Part shown: positions 7,163 through 14,008 of the stretch, piece by piece
Layout of the letters: each line of letters begins with the position of its first letter
How positions within the stretch are numbered: the stretch's first letter is position 1
Assembly (NCBI GenBank): GCA_035934315.1
Contig: DASYXZ010000206.1
Location: 1 to 14,228, forward strand
From: DASYXZ01 sp035934315
Lineage (GTDB): Bacteria > Acidobacteriota > Terriglobia > UBA7540
Length of the DNA stretch: 14,228 bases
Direction: 5' to 3'
Translations under genes and position numbers: made by a program
The notes under the pieces: model-generated
Databases searched by the model: none
What the model saw: only the letters and a program-made list of their open reading frames with translations
Told to the model about the DNA's origin: nothing

Positions 7163-7307
7163 CCAGTAAACCACACGCACGCAAGCCCACGCCTTGAGCC
7201 CGGAGAGTTTTACTGTCACGCCCTCTTTTTCGAATTCCCGGGCAATCGTCTTGCGGGCGCACCTGGCCATCGCACTCCAGGCATTTCGATTTCACGAGTC
7301 GTTTCAT
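7127..7307 (-). pseudogene. Frameshifted YgiT/MqsA-type zinc-finger remnant
   Basis: From an ATG at 7307 the minus strand reads KSKCLECDG and then turns to nonsense. One base out of frame, from an ATG at 7270, it continues CARKTIAREFEKEG, then VTVKLSGLKAWACVR, before a stop at 7127. Together these look like the zinc-finger half of a YgiT-type antitoxin (first CxxC, then a central strand pair, then C..C). The expected second CGE motif is lost, and the end overlaps the convergent gene's 3' end. A frameshift plus truncation would explain it. The match is by eye. Confidence 0.4.
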
Positions 7308-7371
7308 GTGAGTTTTCGGCCCTTGCAAAGGCGGCTCGGGAACACGTGTAGCGGCGCATTTTGATGCGACC

Positions 7372-9084
7372 CTACGTCCCCGGCGCTTCGGCCGCCCCAG
7401 CTCCAAGAAATCGCAGGAGGAGCAACGTAATGTCATCGGCCTGCGGCGCCCCGCGGGTGAAGTCCCCGATGGCCGCCAGGATGGCGGCTTGCAAATCTTC
7501 CAGAGTGGCGCTCGTGTTCTGCTCCACGACGTGTTGCAGCCGCTCATTTCCGAAGCGAACGAGTTCCGGGCTCACCGCATCCGTAATTCCATCAGTAAAG
7601 AGCACCAGCGTGTCGTCGGGTTGGAGCATGGAGAATGAAGTTTTAAACTTTTCTTCCTCGAACATACCCAGCGGGCAGGATTGCGCCGGAAAAACTCCCT
7701 GCACTCGATTGCCGCGAACCAACAGCGGAAGCGGGTGGCCGGCGTTGGCGTATTCAAGCCTTCCATCAGCGTCAAGAATGCCGAAGAAGAGCGTGGCGGG
7801 CCGCCCAACATCCGGGCGGCTGCACAGAAAATAGTTGATGTGAGTTATCACGCGCCCGGGCTCCTGACCCAGGGTTAGCGCGGAGAAGGTGCCCTGCAAC
7901 AGCGCAGTCACCAGCGCGGCGCCGAGGCCCTTGCCGGCCACGTCCGCGATCATGAAGGCAGTGCGCTGCCCGTCCAGCTCAATGAGGTCAAAATAATCGC
8001 CGCCCACCTCAAGGCACGGCTGGTTGACCGCAGTCACTTGGACGTGGGGCAAGCGCCCGAAAGTTTTGGGCAGCAGCGCCTGCTGGATATCGCGGGCGAT
8101 GGAGATCTCGCGCTCCAGGCGTTGCCGCTCGCGGTCTTTCTTTACCAGGCGCGTATTGTCAAGGATGCTGGCGGCTTCCAGCGCGAGCGCGTCCAGAATC
8201 TGCCGCTCTAAACCAGAGAAGGCGGCGGGACGGCGGCTGTCCAGATAGAGCATGCCCAGCAACTCGCCACCCGCGGCTTGGGCAACGGGCGCGGCAAAGT
8301 CCAATGACGCGCGCGCAAGCAATGGGATGGCGATGACCGCCCGAAGCTGTTGCCCAACCACGCTGACCGCGTTGCGAATGGCCTCCTCAGCCAGCGCGAC
8401 ATCACCTTCCACCACGCTGGTGCGCCGGGCGATGGCGTGGGTAATCGCGGTCTGGCTGGGCTCGACGCTCGCGATTTTCAAGGGTAATGCGCCGCGCTGC
8501 CGGGCGAACACCGGGCGCAGTTGCTTGAGGGTGTCACCCTCCAGAAGCAATCCGCGATCCGCGTCCGTGATGGCGATGGCGCGGTCAACCATGGCGGCCA
8601 GAATTTCCTCGAGCGGCATCTGGGATTGCAAAAGGGAAGTGGCTTCGAGTAGCAGGCTCAACTGCCGAAGATCGCGCGAGCCGGCCTCGAGCGTGGCGGC
8701 ATGGTCCAGGCGGGAGAGAATCATCGGGAGCGCGCGTTCCGTGCGGCTCCTGTGAAAAATGAGTTGAATGGTCCCGGTGGCGCCGAAACTGATGATGTCG
8801 CCATTGCTTAATGTTTGGGCTTTGATTTTTTCCTCGTTGACGAATATCCCCAGACGCTGACCGCGATCTTCCAGACGAAACTCCCCGTCCGCATAAATCA
8901 GCGCGGCGCAGGAACGCGAAATGCGTTTGTCATCCAATTGCAAATGGTTCCCACCCTCCATCCCACGTCCAATAAGAAACGGCGTTTGGGTCACCGCGAC
9001 TTCGCGACGGTCGCCGCGGGGATCCACCACTTCCAGGAACGCCTCGGGAATTGTGGCGGAATTTGACGTGTCGGAAGCAGACAT
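7372..9084 (-). CDS. FHA-GAF-PP2C (SpoIIE/RsbU-type) serine phosphatase
   Basis: About 570 residues. An FHA domain (about 25-110) has the GRG turn (39-41), though the usual SRxH reads SRSC, with Cys59 at the His place. A GAF domain (about 140-310) contains TDADRGLLL and the LGMLYLDS strand. A charged helix (KKDRERQRLEREISIARDIQ, about 314-333) links to a PP2C-type catalytic domain (345-560) with metal-binding aspartates in GGDYFD (D363), IADVAGKG (D381), FTDGITDA (D498) and ADDIT (D550/551). Such proteins dephosphorylate anti-sigma-factor antagonists in partner-switching pathways; the FHA and GAF parts sense phosphothreonine proteins or small ligands. No anti-sigma kinase or STAS partner is in the window. 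An upstream in-frame start at 9201 would add 39 unrelated residues; 9084 begins just before the FHA domain but has only a weak ribosome site. Confidence 0.92.
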   Translation of the reverse strand: MSASDTSNSATIPEAFLEVVDPRGDRREVAVTQTPFLIGRGMEGGNHLQLDDKRISRSCAALIYADGEFRLEDRGQRLGIFVNEEKIKAQTLSNGDIISFGATGTIQLIFHRSRTERALPMILSRLDHAATLEAGSRDLRQLSLLLEATSLLQSQMPLEEILAAMVDRAIAITDADRGLLLEGDTLKQLRPVFARQRGALPLKIASVEPSQTAITHAIARRTSVVEGDVALAEEAIRNAVSVVGQQLRAVIAIPLLARASLDFAAPVAQAAGGELLGMLYLDSRRPAAFSGLERQILDALALEAASILDNTRLVKKDRERQRLEREISIARDIQQALLPKTFGRLPHVQVTAVNQPCLEVGGDYFDLIELDGQRTAFMIADVAGKGLGAALVTALLQGTFSALTLGQEPGRVITHINYFLCSRPDVGRPATLFFGILDADGRLEYANAGHPLPLLVRGNRVQGVFPAQSCPLGMFEEEKFKTSFSMLQPDDTLVLFTDGITDAVSPELVRFGNERLQHVVEQNTSATLEDLQAAILAAIGDFTRGAPQADDITLLLLRFLGAGAAEAPGT

Positions 9085-9447
9085 GAAGGGAATCTTACCA
9101 CGCGGGGCTGCGGAAACCGGCAGGCAGAAGGGCGTGTGGAGTGGGTCAGTTTGTTGTAGCGGCGTCTCTCCGAGCGCCGGAAGTTCTTGAGAATCCAACA
9201 CCAGCGGTCCCGCGCCTTAGTATTTGCAGCTTCTCCTTCTTTGCGTTCGCACTGCAATTGACCGCGCATTTGTGCCTTGGTGAAAGGCTCCTTTTTCTGA
9301 AATCTTGAATCTGCTGTTTGAAATGCGCCCGCCGGAGCGCGTGCGCGCCAGCCCCGAGATCGGTCCCTTGCGAGGTAACCCGCTCGCTGCCTGTCTTGCG
9401 CCTGGTTTGAATCCGACCGAGATTATTCGATATAGACTTTTATCGTA
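9085..9447. other. Gene-free stretch before the accessory block
   Basis: No gene is supported here on either strand. It must hold the phosphatase promoter, but I found no clear -35/-10 pair. CGGCG...CGCCG around 9158-9177 can form a 5-bp stem. The base composition drifts toward lower GC after about 9420, which I take as the approach to the accessory block. Confidence 0.5.
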
Positions 9448-9536
9448 CGCTATTCTAGCGCGGACCTGGATTTTCAGGTCCGTGGGCGTGTTATTAGGCC
9501 GCGGTGTTTAGTTTGGGGAAACCCCACAGACCTGAA
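9448..9536 (-). repeat. Cluster of hairpins with alternative pairing
   Basis: Four inverted repeats lie in 89 bases just beyond the HD gene's stop: CGCTA-TTC-TAGCG (9448-9460), CGGACCTG-6-CAGGTCCG (9461-9482), TGGGG-AAA-CCCCA (9514-9526), and a long one pairing 9473-9486 with 9523-9536 (13 of 14 matches; the one mismatch is C:A on the plus strand, which is a G:U pair in minus-strand RNA). The long stem and the 9461-9482 hairpin use the same bases and cannot form together. No T-run follows. Possible roles are a 3' mRNA stabiliser, a structured RNA or an element boundary. Confidence 0.6.
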
Positions 9537-9550
9537 GGGTGAAGTTTGCG

Positions 9551-11197
9551 CTATGCCACCCGATGTTGTGGATTGATGAGCGTGCGATAGTCTATCGCAA
9601 ATCGCGTTTCAGACTTGGAGTTAATCCAGCGGAGCACACTTTCGTATTCGGCAATTCTCTTTGACCATCCTTCCACCGGAATCTCCCTCAGGCACACAGT
9701 TGCCTTAATTTGGCGCCGCACTTGTGAGACCTCTACGCCGGCCAAAACCCCGTGTTTTCTGAATCGAGGGGAGGTGATATCCCGCCGGTCGTCTTGGAGG
9801 CAATCAACGAACATCAAAAGGGCGGCGTAGGGAAGTTTTTCGAATGCAACCGGTCCTATATGGGCCTTTTGAAGGATCTCCCTACAGCGCTGATCATGGA
9901 AGAGCATTGATAGTCCTGCGATAACACAACAAGTGAGGGCGAGCTCGGGTTTGTATGCCTTGTACCCAGCCACCTTGTCCGAATTGCAGCCATTAATAAG
10001 CTTGATAGCCGAGAGAACGCTGTGGCTAACAAAGCGTCCGTCAAAGTACGCTTTTTTTAGGGATTCGTCAAAGTAGCTGCTGTCATTGGATCGTACACTT
10101 GGTGGAAGCCAATTGCGCACGACCTGATCATAGAGGTCGCAAAGATCAGCTCTGGCGCGTGCGAAGAAGGTTTCCCAGAGGTTGTGGATTTCCGTTGCAC
10201 ACTGTGTAGGTAGCGCAGCATCGGGTCTTGATAGGTCCTGCTCCACTCCGAACCCAAATCTAAGCGTCGCCCAAGGATCTTCGGCCACATATGCTGGGTC
10301 ATGGAATACGCACGTGAGGAACCAAAGAACCTCCCAAGGGTTTAGTTTGGCATTTGCGGGGGATGCAACGCTTCTGTCGATTTCGGCGATGTGTCGCGGC
10401 CCTCCGGCGAGTCCTGCGAGAATGCGAAATCCAAGGAACAGGTTATTGAAAGTGTGAAAGAAGTGGTCACGCGCCTTCCTATTGGCTCCTGACTTTTCGT
10501 ACACGCGAAGTAGATCCAATTGCTCCAAGGGGAAAAACAGCCTTCTGTCCCCTCGGACAAATTCTTGGGCGAATTCCCTGAGCAAGTCACATTCTTTATT
10601 GTAGGCTACGCTTGTGCCCGAGGTCGCCCGATAATAACGATCACTGAAGCGCTGGAATGCCTTCCGAAGGTGAGGGCTGAAGCGTTCTTTGGCGCCCAAA
10701 TCCCGATACAGCCAAGTTGGAATATGCCCCGTTTCGGTTCCCGAGCGGCAGGGGCTTCCGAGAACGAACTTGCTTGGGAAGATTGGGTAGACTTCGCAGC
10801 TGCGCTCAATTGCCAAGCCAGCACCGATAGTGAGGCATTCTCTGGCAACTTTTTCAGCGACCTGGGCCGCTGACATGATTACAGGAGGAGCATCCTCATC
10901 GGTTTCAGCCGCGACCTGGCGTGCGAGCATTACAATTGTTACCTTCCCGCGACGGTTTCGAAGTTCTCGCGCCGCTTTAGTGAGATAGGGGGGGACCATC
11001 GGTGAGGCAAGCACGTGGATAAGGATTGACCGAGGCCCATCACGAATACAGAGAGTAGGTAGCCACCGGAGGGTGCGTGGAACTATATGCGACCTGATGA
11101 GTGCCTTGAAGTCAATAAAAGATGCCTTCGTGCTCGGGGCGAGAGATCGGAGAAGGTTTTGGCAGGTCCTTGTGGGTAGCCCCACTTTCATTATCAT
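9551..11197 (-). CDS. HD-domain metal hydrolase-like protein with unknown N-terminal domain
   Basis: 548 residues, not recognised as a named family. From about 240 to 470 it carries the order of metal ligands expected of the HD superfamily: DHFFH (H245, H248), FHD (H299, D300), VSH (H392), LFHD (H434, D435) and LMFVD (D465), with the hydrophobic helices between them. HD proteins hydrolyse phosphate esters: dNTPs, cyclic nucleotides or nucleic-acid ends. The first 150 residues look alpha/beta (SILIHVLASP, KVTIVMLA strands) with no motif I can name; the tail after 480 (HGVLAGVEV, ATVCLREIPVEG) looks like a beta strand region. The start ATG overlaps the ParB-like stop as ATGA and has AAGGA upstream, so translation is coupled. 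No signal peptide or membrane helix is seen. GC is visibly lower than in the left part of the window. Confidence 0.75.
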   Translation of the reverse strand: MIMKVGLPTRTCQNLLRSLAPSTKASFIDFKALIRSHIVPRTLRWLPTLCIRDGPRSILIHVLASPMVPPYLTKAARELRNRRGKVTIVMLARQVAAETDEDAPPVIMSAAQVAEKVARECLTIGAGLAIERSCEVYPIFPSKFVLGSPCRSGTETGHIPTWLYRDLGAKERFSPHLRKAFQRFSDRYYRATSGTSVAYNKECDLLREFAQEFVRGDRRLFFPLEQLDLLRVYEKSGANRKARDHFFHTFNNLFLGFRILAGLAGGPRHIAEIDRSVASPANAKLNPWEVLWFLTCVFHDPAYVAEDPWATLRFGFGVEQDLSRPDAALPTQCATEIHNLWETFFARARADLCDLYDQVVRNWLPPSVRSNDSSYFDESLKKAYFDGRFVSHSVLSAIKLINGCNSDKVAGYKAYKPELALTCCVIAGLSMLFHDQRCREILQKAHIGPVAFEKLPYAALLMFVDCLQDDRRDITSPRFRKHGVLAGVEVSQVRRQIKATVCLREIPVEGWSKRIAEYESVLRWINSKSETRFAIDYRTLINPQHRVA

Positions 11198-12252
11198 AGC
11201 TTGTCCTTTAAGGTTAGGGCAGCCTTCGCAAGGTTAGCAAGCGCTTGGAATAATTCTCCCTTTATCTCCTCCCGTTTTGCTTGTCGCTTGATGCTCGCTT
11301 CGACGTAATCCGCTTTGTACATCTTTAGCGTTTCTGTGAGCGACTTGATCGTTCCGATGAGTTTTTGTGGCTTCGGAGGTTTTTCCGCTACCAGTTCGGG
11401 AAGGCGCGTCTCTATTTCGGCTCTCGCCTCGTCGTAAAGGTACTCGTCGCTCTCGATGAGACGCTGGAATATTGTTACAGCGATCTTTTGTTGGGAGGAA
11501 TTTAGCTGCCGTTGGAATAGGGGCGATACTTCTCGGATCTGGTCCCGGCTAGAAACCTCTCCGTCTTCAATCCCAGCGATCGTTTTGTCCAGAAGAGAGT
11601 GTCTGACGGCGTTAGCCCTCCTCTCGACTGGCGCCCCGTGGTCGTAAAAGCGCGGGAAGGCTAAGACAGACGGCTCAACTATGCTTACCTCGATGGCGAG
11701 TACATATGAGTAGATGTCACCTGTGGTGTGTCTGGAATTGAACGAATATATTTTCTCTTTTAAACCTCTCGGCCAGGCCAGCACGTGGATCCTATCCCTC
11801 GCAGTTCCCACATTCATCCATGTTTCGTTAGCAATCCTCTCAACCCATTCACTTTTTTCTGAGAATTTAATTCCTGCGTCAAGCTGCGGATACATTTCGG
11901 CCAGCGCCTTGCACTGGGCAAGTGGAACCCACTGTTCGCGAGTCATATGAAGGTGGAACATGTATTTCCGGAGGCTTTCGGGGTGTGTATCCTGAATAAC
12001 ATGGGCGGGAACCTCGCCCAATCGAAGTCTGTGCGCCGCGAGAAATCGGCGTTCGCCGTCAACTAATTGGTACTTTCCTGAGGGCCTTCGCCGAACAACA
12101 AGCGGGACAAGAATTCCGACTTCGTCTATGGAGGAAACCAGCCTCTCGAAGCTCGCGTCGGTTTGCACGGTCCCACGGGGGTTGTCCGGGCTGGCTTCGA
12201 TCTCGGAAAGCCTGATGTGCGTGACTCGTCCTGCGAACTCACTGGTATTCAT
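11194..12252 (-). CDS. ParB/sulfiredoxin-fold protein
   Basis: 352 residues. The N-terminal 90 residues match the ParB nuclease-like fold: IRLSEIEASPDNPRG, SIDEVGILVPLVVR, then YQLVDGERRFLAAHRL with the GERR motif at 66-69, and VPAHVI. In ParB this motif binds CTP, in sulfiredoxin ATP. A helical middle (about 100-200) could be the ParB DNA-binding part (REQWVPLAQCKALAEMYPQ, then a possible helix-turn-helix in NVGTARDRIHVL). The last 60 residues are Lys/Glu-rich and probably coiled. There is no ParA gene and no obvious parS array, so chromosome or plasmid partition is unlikely. AGGAG lies 9 bases before the ATG, inside the end of the methyltransferase gene; the gap between the genes is 11 bases. 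It likely recognises DNA or regulates its operon partners, which is inference. Confidence 0.85.
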   Translation of the reverse strand: MNTSEFAGRVTHIRLSEIEASPDNPRGTVQTDASFERLVSSIDEVGILVPLVVRRRPSGKYQLVDGERRFLAAHRLRLGEVPAHVIQDTHPESLRKYMFHLHMTREQWVPLAQCKALAEMYPQLDAGIKFSEKSEWVERIANETWMNVGTARDRIHVLAWPRGLKEKIYSFNSRHTTGDIYSYVLAIEVSIVEPSVLAFPRFYDHGAPVERRANAVRHSLLDKTIAGIEDGEVSSRDQIREVSPLFQRQLNSSQQKIAVTIFQRLIESDEYLYDEARAEIETRLPELVAEKPPKPQKLIGTIKSLTETLKMYKADYVEASIKRQAKREEIKGELFQALANLAKAALTLKDKL

Positions 12253-12264
12253 ATGCCGTCGCTC

Positions 12265-13380
12265 CTATTTTCGCCTAAATACCATTATCCACTCCTGTTT
12301 CGTTCCAACGCAGCCACGTCGACTCCGGCGAATGTCTGGCACCTCATCAGCAATTAACTCTTCCAAAGACCAGCAGCCGTGGTCCCAGTCAAAGGCCGTT
12401 TTGACAATCTCGCTGGTATTGACAATCGAATTCCTGCGTCGAACTTCCCCGACGATTAGCACGGCGATGCCCAGAGGAAGGACAGCTCGGGCAAGGACCT
12501 GAGCAAGCGAGCACATCAGGGAGCGAAACTGAATAGGATTGCGTGGAGAGAGGTGGTCCAATGCCCGAAAGTCCTCGACGCCTATGAACCATAATCGCAG
12601 CCGATTATCTCTCCCGTAGTCTAGCGCATTCATGTAAGGTGGGCTCGTCAGGGCTAAATTCGCGCATTTCTTATGATCTAGGCTTGAGATATTTTCAGGC
12701 GTGAACGCTCTGGGGAGATGTGCATCAATGGAGCTACGCACCTTGAAGGACCTGCGTACCTTCGCGATGAGACGCGGCTCCAAGTCACGGTACTTGTAGA
12801 GCTCTGGGTGCCGCTCTCGTGGAAACTTTCGAGTTCGTAGGTAGGGCACGAGATGGCTGGAGGGATACGAAAGGAAGCCCGGCCTCTGATGATGTAGAAT
12901 TCCGAGCAGATTCGCCAGGATAAACCACTCTTTATTGCGCAACAGGATATCCGCCAGCACCTTAGCCTCAGCGAGGGTACGCCTATGGAAGAATTTACGT
13001 ACCCAATCGGGCGCGTTCACGCGGTAGTCTCGAAGGCGCGCGTGATTCTTTGCCTGCTTTAGGTAGTGTGTTGTGGCTCGCTCAGCCTGTGCAGCTGACT
13101 CCGGTGGAAATATCTTGGCCTGTGTGAGGACCGCCGCGTAAGGATTGATGTCGTTTGCAAGCACACCCCTGCCGCACAGCAAGGACTCGAGGGGCACCAC
13201 CCCAGATCCCGAAAATGGGTCGAAAACGACGTCCCCCGGTTTGGAAAACTTCCTGACCAGTGTGCTTGCGATTTCTGGCTTGAGCCTGCCAATGTATGGC
13301 GCGATCTTGTGAAAGCTGCTGCACGGAAGCTGGTTGTTCGAGAACCAGCCCGGTCTTTGCTCCTCAATGTGAGACCACAT
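12265..13380 (-). CDS. DNA methyltransferase with SPPY motif
   Basis: 371 residues from the ATG at 13380. The AdoMet motif DPFSGSG (54-60, in VVFDPFSGSGVVPLESLL) is followed by NDINPYA, and the catalytic motif TSPPY (245-249, in LALTSPPYMNALDYG) comes about 190 residues later. SPPY points to amino-methylation, most often N4-cytosine, though N6-adenine is possible. With motif I before motif IV, the order is that of the alpha/gamma-like rather than the beta class. The insert between the motifs (about 75-235) is basic and may be the target recognition part. An ATG at 13458 lies inside the promoter spacer, so 13380, preceded by AGGA at 5 bases, is the likely start. It is the first gene of the three-gene operon. 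No restriction enzyme is intact next to it. Confidence 0.88.
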   Translation of the reverse strand: MWSHIEEQRPGWFSNNQLPCSSFHKIAPYIGRLKPEIASTLVRKFSKPGDVVFDPFSGSGVVPLESLLCGRGVLANDINPYAAVLTQAKIFPPESAAQAERATTHYLKQAKNHARLRDYRVNAPDWVRKFFHRRTLAEAKVLADILLRNKEWFILANLLGILHHQRPGFLSYPSSHLVPYLRTRKFPRERHPELYKYRDLEPRLIAKVRRSFKVRSSIDAHLPRAFTPENISSLDHKKCANLALTSPPYMNALDYGRDNRLRLWFIGVEDFRALDHLSPRNPIQFRSLMCSLAQVLARAVLPLGIAVLIVGEVRRRNSIVNTSEIVKTAFDWDHGCWSLEELIADEVPDIRRSRRGCVGTKQEWIMVFRRK

Positions 13381-13444
13381 CTTCGTCCTGTTCTCAGCAC
13401 TTGGGTTAATGATCCTTGGTGCTCGACCGAACCAGTGCGCCGCT

Positions 13445-13473
13445 ATCATACGCTGCAAGCTTGCTCAAATCAA
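13445..13473 (-). promoter_or_regulatory. Promoter of the methyltransferase/ParB/HD operon
   Basis: On the minus strand TTGATT (13473-13468), a 17-base spacer and TATGAT (13450-13445) form a strong sigma-70-like promoter. Transcription would start near 13438, leaving a leader of about 58 bases before the ATG at 13380. No other promoter was seen within the operon. Confidence 0.7.
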
Positions 13474-13474
13474 C

Positions 13475-14008
13475 ACTTGGCCAGAGGCCGGCCTCGCCGT
13501 GACCTATCTCGCCATCAACATGGTTCAACGGCGGCTGCGCGATACGTTCCCCACCGAGCTCAGCCCTTACCAAATTATCGGCGCTCCCACCGACCTGCCC
13601 GGCGCGGAAGCGCTTAAGGAACTCGATACCTACCAGTCCGAGTGGTGGGCGGTGGATTTGGTGGGCGCGCGCCCGGCGCGTGACCGCAAGAAGGGCGCGG
13701 ACTCGGGTCTGGACGGCTACATTTATTTCATCGACGATAACAGCGGCGTCGCAAAGAAAGTGGTGGTGCAGGTGAAGAGCGGACACGTTGGGGTAAATCT
13801 TGTGCGTGACTTGAAAGGCGTTATCGAGCGCGAGAAGGCCGCTATCGGCGCCCTAATCACCTTGCGGGAGCCCACCGCTCCCATGCTCACTGAAGCGGCT
13901 TCGGCAGGTTTCTACAAATCCGAGAATTTCCCCGACCAATATCCCCGCCTGCAAATCCTGACCATGGCCGAATTGCTGGCCGGAAAACAACTCCGCTACC
14001 CCCGCCTG
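13475..14008 (+). pseudogene. C-terminal fragment of a methyltransferase/restriction protein (Mrr-like nuclease part)
   Basis: An open frame without a start reads TWPEAGLAVTYLAINMVQRRL, then LSPYQIIGAPTDLPGA, then a nuclease core KKGADSGLDGYIYF (Asp at 13712) and VVVQVKSG (Gln and Lys at 13769 and 13775), and ends ELLAGKQLRYPRL. This is the C-terminal portion of large site-specific DNA methyltransferases that carry an Mrr-like PD-(D/E)XK domain. The intact protein is several times longer, so the methylase part is missing. The 5' break lies between about 13450 and 13515, next to the operon promoter. After 14008 the frame runs on to the window end only because it reads trpF backwards. Confidence 0.8.

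Noticed and set aside
7355..7368. CGCAT-TTTG-ATGCG hairpin after the phosphatase stop
   Set aside because: Short stem with no T-run; too weak to call a terminator.
8252..8755. Long open frame on the plus strand across the phosphatase gene
   Set aside because: It is antisense to a clear catalytic gene; its Ser/Arg/Ala-rich peptide has no domain and reflects GC-rich codon use.
9305..9511. 68-codon plus-strand frame in the gene-free stretch
   Set aside because: No ribosome site or recognisable pattern, and it runs through the hairpin cluster.
13381..13458. Longer start (ATG at 13458) for the methyltransferase
   Set aside because: This ATG lies within the spacer of the operon promoter, upstream of the expected transcript start.
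13406..13786. 126-codon minus-strand frame opposite the nuclease fragment
   Set aside because: The plus strand encodes recognisable Mrr-like sequence; the minus-strand peptide is a shadow.
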